Source of the DNA: DUZB01 sp963747555
Lineage (GTDB): Bacteria; Desulfobacterota; DSM-4660; Desulfatiglandales; Desulfatiglandaceae
Direction: 5' to 3'
Assembly (NCBI GenBank): GCA_963747555.1
Contig: CAVVFZ010000014.1
Span: forward strand, 62,001-126,000
Length of the DNA: 64,000 nucleotides
Positions 17,324-26,236 of this stretch are shown here, one piece after another. Position 1 is the stretch's first letter. Each line of letters begins with the position of its first letter. A program made the translations under genes and the position numbers. Under the pieces are notes generated by a model, which did not search any database, had not been told where the DNA came from, and was given only the letters and a program-made list of their open reading frames with translations.

Positions 17324-17890
17324 TTAGCGCGCCACCGAATCGAGGATCTGAGAGAACAGAACATTGAGATTAACGACACCTACAATTTCTTCTTTTTCGT
17401 AAATAAACTGCTGCCGCACGTCTTCTTTGAACATGACATAGATCGCCTCGGTCATTTTGTCGTCCAGCTGGAGAACCGATTTACGGATCGGTTTCATGAT
17501 GTCGCCGACCATTTTGTGGGATTCCTGCTGGACCAGTTCTGAAAACGGATTGTGAAGCCATTTGAAATGTTCCTGGGAATCACCAACTTCGTCGAGTACC
17601 TCCAACGACCGCGATGTCAACATGGCATGGTAGGCTTTTGAAAGCTCGGGCGCTTTGGCCGGTTCAGGGACCAATCCTCTGATAAGATCGTACATGGACA
17701 GCTTTCCTGCTATCTTTCCGTCTGCAAATTTAATGAAAAGCGTCTTGTGAAAAGGGTCTGAAGTGCTGCATGAACGTTCCCAGTTCTCTTTGAGTATACG
17801 CAAAACCTCTCCCAGCTTCACATTGATCTCCACTTTATTATATTCTTCAAAAGGGATCATAATGTCTTTCACGGTTTTTTCTTTGGCCAT
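17324..17890 (-). CDS. CBS-domain protein
   Basis: The 188-residue protein has two CBS-like halves. The first ('VKDIMIPFEEYNKVEINVKL', 'KTLFIKFADGKIAGKLSMYDLI') and the second ('VGDIMKPIRKSVLQLDDKMT', 'QQFIYEKEEIVGVVNLNVLFSQI') enclose a helical linker of about 50 residues. CBS pairs bind adenosyl ligands and regulate partner proteins; the partner is unknown here. RBS GGAGAGG precedes the ATG. It is monocistronic. Confidence 0.8.
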   Translation of the reverse strand: MAKEKTVKDIMIPFEEYNKVEINVKLGEVLRILKENWERSCSTSDPFHKTLFIKFADGKIAGKLSMYDLIRGLVPEPAKAPELSKAYHAMLTSRSLEVLDEVGDSQEHFKWLHNPFSELVQQESHKMVGDIMKPIRKSVLQLDDKMTEAIYVMFKEDVRQQFIYEKEEIVGVVNLNVLFSQILDSVAR

Positions 17891-18269
17891 TTGGTTTCCT
17901 CTCCTTTTTTGACTTTTCCTGACCTCTCGGTAATGTAACGCAAAAAGCCCGGATTTAGATCGGTTTTTTGTGTATTAGTTGATCCCATTTTTTCTTTTCT
18001 TCACGGAAGAAAGCGGAAATGGGATTATGCAGACAAGACATTTTACCATTTCTCCGGACAATCTTTTATTATAATATTTGCTTTGGAATCTCAAGGATTT
18101 TATTTGTCCTGAGTGCCTTGGCTATGATACCCTATTTCCAGCAGAAAGCAGGATAAAAAAAGGCAGAAAGAGACCATGTTTCTACGGCTGAATTATTGTT
18201 TTGCGGGAGTTTTGGCAGGAGGCGGGGTTTTTCTGAACAGAAAACAGCAACCATACTGAGGGGGTGTCA
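17891..18269. other. Gene-free intergenic region between divergent CBS and cytochrome genes
   Basis: This AT-rich stretch must carry divergent promoters for the CBS gene and the cytochrome. I could not fix a convincing -35/-10 pair or a structured RNA in it. Confidence 0.35.
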
Positions 18270-18755
18270 ATGGATCGGAAAGCGTGTTGGAAGATGTTGT
18301 TTCTTTGTGTGTTGGCCGGTCTGATCGTTGCCGGGTGGCAAATGGCGATGGTTGCAGCGGAAACGGATAAGGTTGAGGGAATTTCGTCCGGCGATGAAAA
18401 AAAGGGGGGAGCAAGAAATCTCAATGTTATTCTTTTGAATAACCAGGGGTATAAGAAAAAACGAAAAGGACCGGTCGAATTTACCCATAAAAAACATGCA
18501 TACGAATACAGATTTCTTTGCTGGGATTGCCACCACGACTACAAAGATGGGCAGAATATCTGGGTTCCCTGGGGAGTGACGAAGAGATGCAGTCAGTGCC
18601 ACGATCCAAGGAAAATGGAACCCAATAAGATCATGCTTCAGAAAGCGTTCCACTACCAATGCAAGGGATGTCATAGAGAGCTGGAAAAAATCGGGAGAAA
18701 GGCCGGGGCCTATGATAAATGCGGGGGCTGTCACAAGAAAAAGGACGCAAAGTAA
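18270..18755 (+). CDS. Tetrahaem cytochrome c3-like protein
   Basis: The exported protein of 161 residues has an N-terminal signal/anchor (about residues 5-30, ending 'MAMVAAET'). It has four CXXCH haem sites (CWDCH, CSQCH, CKGCH, CGGCH) with the cytochrome c3 style 'FTHKKHAYEYRFLCWDCHH' that provides distal histidines. Such proteins carry low-potential electrons in the periplasm of Desulfobacterota. The ATG at 18270 follows GAGGGGG at good distance; a GTG two codons upstream is possible. No redox partner gene is adjacent. Confidence 0.88.
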   Translation: MDRKACWKMLFLCVLAGLIVAGWQMAMVAAETDKVEGISSGDEKKGGARNLNVILLNNQGYKKKRKGPVEFTHKKHAYEYRFLCWDCHHDYKDGQNIWVPWGVTKRCSQCHDPRKMEPNKIMLQKAFHYQCKGCHRELEKIGRKAGAYDKCGGCHKKKDAK

Positions 18756-18776
18756 GTTCCCTCGGATGAAAGGCTC

Positions 18777-18805
18777 TTGACTTTTTCCTACTTATAAGAT
18801 AACAA
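18777..18805 (+). promoter_or_regulatory. Sigma-70-type promoter for the first cobalamin riboswitch
   Basis: TTGACT (18777-18782) and TAACAA (18800-18805) are separated by 17 bases and end just before the riboswitch. The second cobalamin riboswitch has an equivalent TTGACT-17-TAAAAA arrangement, which supports the call. Confidence 0.5.
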
Positions 18806-18812
18806 AATTCGT

Positions 18813-18985
18813 GTACTTCAGGTGTTCATATACGGAACTCAATAGGGAACACCGTGCAATTCGGTGACAGACCCTCTGCTGTAATCGGGGACAAACGCTG
18901 CGATATGCCACTGTTGGCCTTTATGGCTGATGGGAAGGCGCAGTAAGTAGGTTAATCCGAAAGTCAGAAAACCTGCCTGAAGTCA
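18813..18985 (+). ncRNA. Cobalamin riboswitch upstream of the beta-propeller gene
   Basis: The aptamer landmarks occur in order: 'ggtgttca..ggaactcaatagggaacac' (P3-P4 opening), 'gacagaccctctgctgtaat', 'gccactg' and 'gggaaggcgcagtaagtagg', closing with the B12-box-like segment 'agtcagaaaacctgcctga'. It is on the sense strand of the downstream gene and followed by an intrinsic terminator, so adenosyl- or methylcobalamin binding probably reduces transcription. Confidence 0.93.
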
Positions 18986-19041
18986 GAGCGCAACCTTAGC
19001 AGGGAGCGGGATTGCGCAAATGATTTTGGGATAAAAAAGGG

Positions 19042-19081
19042 CAATCCCCGGATCGAGAAATTTCGGTCCGGGGATTTTTTT
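19042..19081 (+). terminator. Riboswitch-controlled intrinsic terminator
   Basis: A GC-rich hairpin (atccccgga ... tccggggat) followed by a T-run lies 97 bases upstream of the coding start. A second small stem (gcgcaa / ttgcgc, about 18988-19018) precedes it and may take part in switching. Confidence 0.8.
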
Positions 19082-19177
19082 GGGCCGATTTCCTGAAGGA
19101 GAAAGCGTATCCTTTCTTCTTGTGTATCCTCCCCGTTTGTTTTTAACCCCTTTCAAACATTATTAAGGAGGGAATCG

Positions 19178-20920
19178 ATGGAAATGAGAATAAGATCCGT
19201 CTTTCAATGGAGGAAAAATGCGGGATTTCTCCTGCCGGTGCTTACCGCTTTCGGCCTGTTGTTTTGTTCTATTCCGGCCCATGCGGCTTCCACGCAGACC
19301 GGAGTGGTCGCCAACGTGGCGCCGGACTGGAGCAGCAGTGCCATCTCGACCATTACTGTAGACCCGGCAGGAGGTCCAAGAAAGGTCGTAAACAACCAGT
19401 TGTCGTCGCCTATTTCAGATATTACCGTGGGCGCTTTCGGGAGGTACTTTTACTGGTTGGGAAGGTACCAGTCAGACAGCATTGCCAAGGTGGATGTCAA
19501 TGCGCCAAACACCCCCATCTGGAATTTTACGACCAATGATTCGGGGGAATCGGACAGCAACCCCTACGACCTGGTATTTGTCAGCTCTACAAAGGCCTAT
19601 CTTCTCCGCTACGGCGCCACTAAGGCATGGATTGTGAATCCCTCCGCAACGACTCAGGGTGGATTCAAAATTGGGGACCTGGATCTCAAATCCTATGCGG
19701 ATGCGGACGGGGTTCCCGAGATGGCAAAAGGGGTGATCGCCAATAACAAGCTCTTTATCATCCTGCAGCGTCAGGACGATATCTTCTGCCCCTCCAATAC
19801 GGCCTACGTGGCGGTCTTTGACGTGGCTACCGATACGGAAATCGATACGGGCAAGGGGGAAGGGGGCAAGAAAGGCGTACCCCTGCCCATCAAAAATCCG
19901 CTTTCCATGCAGTATGTTGCCGAAAATAACAGAATCTATATTCAGGGCGTGGGAAGTTACCCCGGCACTTGTGATCCCAAATATGAGTACTCCGGCGGGA
20001 TCATGAGCATGGATCCACAGACGTATGAAACCAGCGTTGTACTGGACGACGGAGATGCCCAGACGCACCCCTACGGGATGATTTCCGGTATGCTCGTCGA
20101 TACCCCCACCAAAGGATATTTTGTGGGTTACGACGGTTGGGGAGACAATACCCTGTACCCGTTCAATCCTACGACGGGTGAAGTTGGCGAGGCTCTGAAG
20201 GATTTTAAGAACGTCAGTATCGCAGGGATGGAATCGGGAACGTATCTCGATAAGAACAACATGATGTGGGTGTGCAATCAGACGGACGGCACCGTGGATA
20301 TTGTGGATACGGCGGATAACAGTCTGAATGAGAGTCTGGCTACCAATCTGAATCCGCAGTCTGTGGCCTTTTGTACTACCGGGGTACCTCTGGCGCCGAC
20401 CCTCGGTTCCACCGTGGTCGGGGATGATGTTTCTTTCCACTGGAATACGGTTTCCGGCGCGGACGGATATTATCTTTTGGGTGCAACGCCCCAGGATGGA
20501 GGAATATCGGCCCTATATGACTGGGGAACCGGTACGAGCATTTCTGCAAGTCTTCCCAGCGGAATGACACTGTATGTAGCCATCATTCCCCGGAATATCG
20601 ACGGCGCCGGAGAATCATCCAATGTGGTTCGCACTGGAGCTGCAGCGCTCCTTTCCGCACCGACCCTGAGTTCCACCATGGTCGGCGAAACGGTTACTTT
20701 TCAATGGGATACGGTTCCCGGAGCGGATGGGTACTATCTATTGGGTGCAACGCCCCAGTTCGGCGGAATTTCCGCCTTATACGACTGGGGAACCGGTACG
20801 AGCGCCTCTACGGTTCTGCCTGCCGGAATGAGTCTGTATGTCGCCATCATTCCCTATAATGCAGAGGGTGCCGGAGCCGCTTCTAAACTGGTTCGGGCTG
20901 AATTCATTCCTGCACAATAA
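19178..20920 (+). CDS. Secreted beta-propeller protein with two C-terminal 88-residue repeats, cobalamin-riboswitch controlled
   Basis: The 580-residue protein has a signal peptide (cleavage near 'PAHAAS', no lipobox). Residues of about 35-400 have repeated propeller-like units typical of YVTN/quinoprotein folds ('YVAVFDVATDTEID', 'GTVDIVDTADNSL', 'GTYLDKNNMMWVCNQTD'). Residues 406-493 and 494-580 are two FnIII-like repeats sharing 'GADGYYLLGATPQ' and 'GGISALYDWGTGTS'. RBS AAGGAGGG precedes the ATG. Being under a cobalamin riboswitch and next to a BtuB-like receptor, it is probably used for corrinoid capture. The surface beta-propeller BtuG of Bacteroides does this, but I cannot show homology. 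The domain calls are by eye. Confidence 0.75.
   Translation: MEMRIRSVFQWRKNAGFLLPVLTAFGLLFCSIPAHAASTQTGVVANVAPDWSSSAISTITVDPAGGPRKVVNNQLSSPISDITVGAFGRYFYWLGRYQSDSIAKVDVNAPNTPIWNFTTNDSGESDSNPYDLVFVSSTKAYLLRYGATKAWIVNPSATTQGGFKIGDLDLKSYADADGVPEMAKGVIANNKLFIILQRQDDIFCPSNTAYVAVFDVATDTEIDTGKGEGGKKGVPLPIKNPLSMQYVAENNRIYIQGVGSYPGTCDPKYEYSGGIMSMDPQTYETSVVLDDGDAQTHPYGMISGMLVDTPTKGYFVGYDGWGDNTLYPFNPTTGEVGEALKDFKNVSIAGMESGTYLDKNNMMWVCNQTDGTVDIVDTADNSLNESLATNLNPQSVAFCTTGVPLAPTLGSTVVGDDVSFHWNTVSGADGYYLLGATPQDGGISALYDWGTGTSISASLPSGMTLYVAIIPRNIDGAGESSNVVRTGAAALLSAPTLSSTMVGETVTFQWDTVPGADGYYLLGATPQFGGISALYDWGTGTSASTVLPAGMSLYVAIIPYNAEGAGAASKLVRAEFIPAQ
20393..20917 (+). repeat. Two tandem 264-base repeats inside the beta-propeller gene
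   Basis: The period is 264 bases (88 codons): copy 1 at 20393-20656, copy 2 at 20657-20917. Both encode an FnIII-like unit with nearly the same core ('GADGYYLLGATPQ' and 'GGISALYDWGTGTS'). The ends are more diverged, so the duplication is not fresh. Confidence 0.85.
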
Positions 20921-20937
20921 TATCTTAACTTTTAGCG

Positions 20938-20960
20938 CTCCCACGCCTGACGCGTGGGAG
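20938..20960. terminator. Shared terminator hairpin between converging B12 genes
   Basis: A perfect 9-bp stem (ctcccacgc / gcgtgggag) with a 5-base loop lies 18 bases after the beta-propeller gene stop and between it and the btuB-like stop. Confidence 0.55.
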
Positions 20961-21039
20961 TGATCAGCATGTGTAACCAGTGAAAAGCAGACAGGGGCGA
21001 TCCTGTATTCTGCATCGTGACTCCTGGCTCTTGTCCTTG

Positions 21040-23076
21040 TTAATACCGATACCCCACCGTGAAATAAAATGCCCTCCCCGGCATGGGATATCCGTTAAAA
21101 TCCTCATAGAGTTCATTGCCCAGGTTGGTTCCCTCAACACTGAATAAAAAGGAGTGAAACAACCAGGAGACTCCTGCGTTAATCAAGGTCTTGTCTTTGG
21201 CCGGCAAGAGGTTGGCGCTGTCGTAATACATGCCGGTTTCACGAATGCATTCACCGAAGGCCTTGAATCCGGCATAACTTCCTTCCATTCTTGCCAGGTA
21301 GGAGGTCTGCCATCTGCCCGGCAGGATTTTGCCGTTAAAGGCCGTTACATCGCTTTCGTTTATCGGGTCCTGCCATGTGGCGTTTCCAACAAACCGGAAA
21401 AATTTCAGGAAATCGAAGGTAATCTGGCTCTCCACGCCGCGAATGCTGGCCTTGGAAATATTTTCCGCCCTGCCGATACCCCTTGAATCGTAGACGTAAG
21501 TGATGAGATCGTCCACGTTACTTCCGAAATAGGCCGCGCTCAGGGAAAGGCGTTTGAGCCATCGATTTCGGGTAAGCCAGTTCACTTCGAACCCCCCATC
21601 GAAATTGACCCCGGTTTCCGCTTTGAGGTCCGGATTCCCGACGATAAATCCCCGGTCACCGAACATCTCTGAAAAAGAGGGTTCGCGAACATACCTGGCC
21701 AGGTTCCCTTTGAGACTGAACCAGGTCAACGGGCTGTATTTCATCCCGATCTGAGGGCTCCAGTACCCTTCTTTCTTTTCCTCCCCCTCCAGGGGAGCGC
21801 CCCATGCAGTGGTGGCGCTTTTCAGTTCATCCTGGATGAATGTATAACGTAGCCCCGGCGTTATATTCAGGGTTTCCGCAAAAAGGAGAAGACTATCCTG
21901 AAGGCCGAAGGAAAGAGTGTCCCTGGAACTCTGGTTCGGGTCCCCCCGATCGTTCAGAAGATTTTCGGGGCTATAGGTTTCCTGATGAAAGTCGGCCAAA
22001 AAGCTCATGGTGTTCCAGTCTGCAATCCATTCCGCAAAAAAATTCCCTCCGTACCGGTCGGTGATGTACTTGGTTTTCTGCTTTCCTAAACCGATCTGCC
22101 CGTGGCTGTCATCATACAGTTCGTTTTTATAGGAATAGTCGATATTGGTGCGGGTGTTGATCCCAAGTGTGCCCAAGTTGTTTGCAAGGAAGCTCAAGGT
22201 GGTGATATTTCTCTGGGTAGCCAAGGTTGCATCCGTCTTGGGGCTGTTGTTCCAGCTGGGCAGCCCCTGTTCCTTGGAAAACCACTGGTTCACCAGGGCC
22301 AGACGCAGATTATCCGTGAGATCATACCCGAATTTCCCCAGGATATTTCCCTGGTCGAATTGTGCGTTGTTCCGGGTTTCCCATTTGTCGTCGTCGGTGT
22401 TCCACTCCGTGCCATTGTTGTTGAGAATTTTGAAGTCATTATGGCTGGCCAGATACCCGGCGGAGACAAGGTAATCCCATTTCCCCGATTTCTGGTTGAC
22501 AAAGGCGGAGGCCTTTCTGGTATCAAAGGAGCCGTACCCTGCGGTAGCGCTTGCGTGAATTCCTTCTTTGGCGCGCAATGTCTTTATGTTGACGACGCCG
22601 CCGATAGAGGCCTTGTCAAAATTTATGGGACTAATGCCGCGATAGATCTCTATGGATTCCACGTCAGACAGGGAGATGGAGCTCAGGTCAACGCCCCCTC
22701 CGGAAGCATCATTCAACAGAACGCCATCCAGGAAAACCATGACCTGATCACTGGAAGAACCGCGAATGGAAATGGTGGAAAAGCTTCCAAGACCGCCTGA
22801 TTGCCTCACTTCGACGGCCGCCTCATTCTGAAGCACATCGGCAAGGTCTTCCATTTTTCCCTCAAAGTCCTCCCGATGAATAACCGAAACGAAGCCGGTA
22901 GACTCTTCCGTTTCCACGTCTCCCGTTTCAAAGGGGGTTTCTTCCGAAGTGGCCGTGACGACCACGGTTCCCAGTGTTGGGGTATGTGTTTCGGATTCCG
23001 CGAAGGCCGGTGGCGTGCTCAAAGCGCAAATCACCAGGAACACAAAATAGGGGGGTGTTCGTTTGTTTTTTTTCAT
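21040..23076 (-). CDS. btuB: TonB-dependent corrinoid receptor, BtuB-like
   Basis: The 678-residue outer-membrane receptor has a signal peptide ending near 'TPPAFAES', a TonB box 'LGTVVVTAT', a plug domain ('DLADVLQNEAAVEVRQSGG', 'ISIRGSSSDQVMVFLDGVLLND', 'VESIEIYRGISPI', 'GGVVNIKTL') and a 22-strand-type barrel ending 'GRAFYFTVGYRY'. The ATG at 23076 gives a standard signal peptide; the longer frame begins at a TTG. A cobalamin riboswitch and terminator precede it, so the substrate is very likely a corrinoid. It would work with the BtuFCD importer at 26570-29359; TonB/ExbBD are not in the window. Confidence 0.9.
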   Translation of the reverse strand: MKKNKRTPPYFVFLVICALSTPPAFAESETHTPTLGTVVVTATSEETPFETGDVETEESTGFVSVIHREDFEGKMEDLADVLQNEAAVEVRQSGGLGSFSTISIRGSSSDQVMVFLDGVLLNDASGGGVDLSSISLSDVESIEIYRGISPINFDKASIGGVVNIKTLRAKEGIHASATAGYGSFDTRKASAFVNQKSGKWDYLVSAGYLASHNDFKILNNNGTEWNTDDDKWETRNNAQFDQGNILGKFGYDLTDNLRLALVNQWFSKEQGLPSWNNSPKTDATLATQRNITTLSFLANNLGTLGINTRTNIDYSYKNELYDDSHGQIGLGKQKTKYITDRYGGNFFAEWIADWNTMSFLADFHQETYSPENLLNDRGDPNQSSRDTLSFGLQDSLLLFAETLNITPGLRYTFIQDELKSATTAWGAPLEGEEKKEGYWSPQIGMKYSPLTWFSLKGNLARYVREPSFSEMFGDRGFIVGNPDLKAETGVNFDGGFEVNWLTRNRWLKRLSLSAAYFGSNVDDLITYVYDSRGIGRAENISKASIRGVESQITFDFLKFFRFVGNATWQDPINESDVTAFNGKILPGRWQTSYLARMEGSYAGFKAFGECIRETGMYYDSANLLPAKDKTLINAGVSWLFHSFLFSVEGTNLGNELYEDFNGYPMPGRAFYFTVGYRY

Positions 23077-23160
23077 GGGGAGTGGATCTCTCCTGCGTTC
23101 CCCGTGGACCAATTGCCTTGGGGAGATAGCTCATAAGGAATCGCGCGAGATCCGGGAATA

Positions 23161-23200
23161 AAAAAACCCGTACCGAACGAATTCGACCCGGGGATTTCCG
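23161..23200 (-). terminator. Riboswitch terminator upstream of btuB-like gene
   Basis: On the minus strand a hairpin (cccgggtcgaa ... ttcggtacggg) is followed by a T-run. It lies between the riboswitch aptamer and the coding start, which fits transcription attenuation by cobalamin. Confidence 0.7.
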
Positions 23201-23260
23201 TTTTTTATCCTCAAGCACAGTCCAGGCATCCCTCCTTTCCGCGAAGGATGCCCAGCATAT

Positions 23261-23453
23261 CCGTTCAGGCAGGTCTTCTGACTCCCACGCCCTTACAGCG
23301 GCCTTCCCATTCCATCCGAAACAGTGGCAACCTCTGCTGAAAGGTTTCTCCATTCTGCCAAACAAAAGACAGGCGAAGATCGAGGTCACAGCGGCGGGCC
23401 CGTCCCGTTTTTACGGGGTTCCCTATTGAGCTCCGTATGGAGCACCTGAACCT
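23261..23453 (-). ncRNA. Cobalamin riboswitch upstream of btuB-like gene
   Basis: The minus strand shows 'aggtgctccatacggagctc', 'aatagggaacc', 'gacgggcccgccgctgtgac', 'gttgccactg', 'gggaaggccgctgtaaggg' and 'gagtcagaagacctgcctga' in the correct order for a cobalamin aptamer. It differs from the first copy in loop lengths, so it is not a recent duplication. Confidence 0.93.
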
Positions 23454-23459
23454 GTCGCT

Positions 23460-23488
23460 TTTTTATGATAAGAAGACCGATTAGTCAA
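23460..23488 (-). promoter_or_regulatory. Sigma-70-type promoter of the btuB riboswitch transcript
   Basis: Minus-strand TTGACT and TAAAAA are separated by 17 bases, and the -10 element lies a few bases before the aptamer. The layout is the same as that of the other riboswitch unit. Confidence 0.5.
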
Positions 23489-23634
23489 CAAAAAATAAGG
23501 AATTCCAGCAGTCCGCGTCCTAATGAAAATGAGCTTTTTTTTAATGTGGCAAAATGTTAGGTTATTCAAAAAGGTAGTTTTATGCGTTTGCAATCTCTGC
23601 CAAATCTTCAAATCCCCATTAAGGAGGGCATGGA

Positions 23635-24762
23635 ATGTATAAGAATTTGTTTTCCGAAATTACCATAAAGGATGTGACATTGAAGAATCGTCTTACCATG
23701 GCGCCGCTCTATCTGGGCTACGCCGGCGAAGGCGGCACGGTCAGTGATATGATGCTGGAGCATTACCGATTGATGGCTGGCAGCGGCGTGGCGATGGTGG
23801 TGGTCGAAAATGCCACAGTGGATCACCCTGTCGGCAGCGGGTCAAACCGAACCCTGCGGGCCGACACCGACGATAACCTTGACGGGTTGAAACAACTGTC
23901 CGCAACCATAAAAAATGGAGGTGCGTTGGCCTGCCTGCAGATCAACCACGCCGGTCGTTTCGCTCATGCGACGCAAAATCCGCTGGCGCCATCTGCGGTG
24001 AAGACTTTTGGTCGGGTGCCCAGAGCCTTGGAAAATGCGGAGATCGATCGTATCATCGAAAAATTTGCCAAAGCGGCGGCAAGGGCAAAAACCGCCGGGT
24101 TCGATATGGTGGAATTGCACGGTGGGACCGGATATCTGCTGGCCCAGTTTCTCTCCCCGAGGACCAACAAACGGACGGATGAATACGGGGGCGTGTTGGC
24201 AAATCGGCAGCGATTCGCCCTGGAAGTGCTGGCGCGGGTCAAAGAGGCTGTGGGTGCCTATCCTGTGGGGTATCGATTTTTGGCCGATGAGTGGCTTCCT
24301 GACGGCCTGCAACTGGAGGAATCGCGTCAATTCGCCGGTAGCCTGAGCCGGGCCGGCATCGACTATATATCCGTCATGGGTGGTACGTATGAATCTTTCT
24401 CTCTGCCTGAAATCGTGGAAAAATCAAAAGAAGAGGGTTATATGCTTTATCTGGCCGCGAAGATCCGCGCGGAGGTGAACGTGCCGGTCATCGCCGCGGG
24501 CCGTTTTGCTACCGGTGCCTTTGCCGACCGGGCCATCGCCGATGGGAAAACCGACCTGATCGGTCTGGCCCGCGTACTCTGGGCCGATCCGCAATGGCCG
24601 AAAAAAGTCTATGATGGTCGGGAGGCCGATATTTTCCATTGCGATCCGGATTGTCCCGAAGGGGGCGCCTGCATGCAGATGGTCATGAAGGGTCGGCCGG
24701 CCTTTTGCGTGGCGTGGCCGGCGGAGAAAATGAAGGAGTGGAAGGCAAAAAGGAGGCAGTGA
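23635..24762 (+). CDS. Old Yellow Enzyme family NADH:flavin oxidoreductase
   Basis: The 375-residue FMN-dependent TIM-barrel reductase begins 'MYKNLFSEITIKDVTLKNR' and contains 'QINHAGRFAH', 'ELHGGTGYLLAQFLSPRTN', 'RTDEYGG' and 'VPVIAAGRF', all typical of this family. The end has a cysteine cluster (C-x3-C-x5-C-x11-C, in 'FHCDPDCPEGGAC...PAFC') like the [4Fe-4S] site of 2,4-dienoyl-CoA reductase. The second NAD(P)H/FAD half of that enzyme is missing, so electrons must come from a separate donor. RBS AAGGAGGG. Reduction of an enoyl compound is likely; the substrate is unknown. Confidence 0.87.
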   Translation: MYKNLFSEITIKDVTLKNRLTMAPLYLGYAGEGGTVSDMMLEHYRLMAGSGVAMVVVENATVDHPVGSGSNRTLRADTDDNLDGLKQLSATIKNGGALACLQINHAGRFAHATQNPLAPSAVKTFGRVPRALENAEIDRIIEKFAKAAARAKTAGFDMVELHGGTGYLLAQFLSPRTNKRTDEYGGVLANRQRFALEVLARVKEAVGAYPVGYRFLADEWLPDGLQLEESRQFAGSLSRAGIDYISVMGGTYESFSLPEIVEKSKEEGYMLYLAAKIRAEVNVPVIAAGRFATGAFADRAIADGKTDLIGLARVLWADPQWPKKVYDGREADIFHCDPDCPEGGACMQMVMKGRPAFCVAWPAEKMKEWKAKRRQ

Positions 24763-24918
24763 TGGCCAATGCGCCGGTGCTATTGAATCGTTCCTTGTTG
24801 ATATCTTCCCTTTGTTGTTTTATATTGGGACTATTTAACAGGCCCTTTCCGGTTCTCTTAATTGGCCGGATGGATTTGAAATGAACGAGACTTTGAAAAT
24901 CGAAAAGGAGCAGGACAG

Positions 24919-25488
24919 ATGCGGTATCTCATGATGATGGTCATGTTGGTTTTTGCTTTACCGTCTTTTTCAGAGGCGGGATCCAAAAATCCCCAGGTGG
25001 AGATAGAAACCAACAAGGGAACGATAGTTGTTGAATTGTATCCCGAAAAGGCCCCCAAAACGGTGGCCAATTTCCTCAACTATGTGCGGTGGGGACAGTA
25101 TGACGATACGATTTTTCATAGGGTGATTCCGGATTTCATGATCCAGGGTGGAGGGTTTACCCATCAAATGAAACAGAAACTGACGGAGATGCCGGTGGAA
25201 AACGAAGCGGACAATGGACTGAAAAATGACCGGGGGACGATCGCCATGGCTCGAACCCAGGATCCCCACAGTGCAACCAGCCAGTTTTTCATCAACACGA
25301 AAAACAATACCTTTCTCAATCATAAGAGTAAGACCCCTCAGGGATGGGGCTATACGGTTTTTGGCAAAGTAATAAAGGGAATGGATGTGGTGGACGCCAT
25401 TTCGAAGGTCAAAACGGGAACCAAGGCTGGCATGTCCGATGTTCCCATAGAGGATGTGGTGATCATTAAGGCGTTTATAAAAGAGTAG
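24919..25488 (+). CDS. Exported cyclophilin-type peptidyl-prolyl isomerase
   Basis: The 189-residue cyclophilin has an N-terminal signal peptide (to about 'PSFSEAGS'), so it probably folds proteins in the periplasm (PpiA-like). Motifs present are 'NKGTIVVELYPEKAPKTVAN', 'TIFHRVIPDFMIQGGG' with the catalytic arginine, 'GTIAMARTQDPHSATSQFFI' and 'GYTVFGKVIKGMDVVD'. The ATG follows AAAAGGAG. The 156 bases between it and the reductase hold no convincing gene. Confidence 0.92.
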   Translation: MRYLMMMVMLVFALPSFSEAGSKNPQVEIETNKGTIVVELYPEKAPKTVANFLNYVRWGQYDDTIFHRVIPDFMIQGGGFTHQMKQKLTEMPVENEADNGLKNDRGTIAMARTQDPHSATSQFFINTKNNTFLNHKSKTPQGWGYTVFGKVIKGMDVVDAISKVKTGTKAGMSDVPIEDVVIIKAFIKE

Positions 25489-25561
25489 GGGCAGCACCCA
25501 TGGAAACGGCAATCCCGCTGCCTTTGCCGCTGCGGGAGCAGTGCCTGGTGGAGCGCCTTTT

Positions 25562-26185
25562 TCAGGAGTTCCGATGAAGAGCATCCATAATGATGCCCAA
25601 TTGAAGATCGATATATTTGTCCAGCGTAAGGCGCCGTTTGAAATGCCAGTGTTTCAAAATCCACATATGGGCCAACATCATGATATTATAGGCCATTAGA
25701 TCTACATCCAAGCTTTTATAGGTCCCCTGCGCAATCCCCTCGCTGATGATCCCTTTAAAAACGTCCGCTACGTCCACTTCCAGTTGCATGATTCGGGCTT
25801 TTGCGGCTTTTTCCAGGGAACTTGACTTCTGGTAGATCAGGAGCAGCTTGTCCCGATGCTTCTCTATGATCCTCAGATACAGAATGATCGCGATGTGCAA
25901 CTTCTCTTCCGGGTCGTGGAGGTCCTGAATTTCCTTGAGAAGACTGTTTTGAAAGGTACTCAAAACATCTTCCATGATCATCCGCATGATTTCAGATTTG
26001 TTTTTCACATAATGATAAGTGATGGGAAGATCAACGCCGGCCATTTCAGAGATTTCCTGAATGGAGGTAGCTGCAAAGCCCTTTTTTGCATAGAGTTCGC
26101 TTGCCGCATCGATGATTTTGCTCCTCACCTTATCTGATGCAGAGATCTGATCCAGTATCGTCAGTTTCCTCTTGACCTGCTCCAT
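25562..26185 (-). CDS. TetR/AcrR family transcriptional regulator
   Basis: The 207-residue regulator has an N-terminal helix-turn-helix region ('IIDAASELYAKKGFAATSIQEISEMAGVD', residues about 23-55) followed by an all-helical ligand domain ('SEGIAQGTYKSLDVDLMAYN'). It resembles the TetR regulators of fatty-acid and acyl-CoA genes in Desulfobacterota. Its targets are unknown; dodecin upstream and the cyclophilin facing it are the nearest genes. GGAG-like RBS is weak. Confidence 0.88.
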   Translation of the reverse strand: MEQVKRKLTILDQISASDKVRSKIIDAASELYAKKGFAATSIQEISEMAGVDLPITYHYVKNKSEIMRMIMEDVLSTFQNSLLKEIQDLHDPEEKLHIAIILYLRIIEKHRDKLLLIYQKSSSLEKAAKARIMQLEVDVADVFKGIISEGIAQGTYKSLDVDLMAYNIMMLAHMWILKHWHFKRRLTLDKYIDLQLGIIMDALHRNS

Positions 26186-26236
26186 TTCAACTCCTCAACG
26201 ATGAGACTCTACAAGGGGTAACGCAGGGGCCCTCTT

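Noticed and set aside
19472..20440. 322-residue minus-strand open frame
   Set aside because: It is antisense to the riboswitch-controlled beta-propeller gene and shows no motif or RBS.
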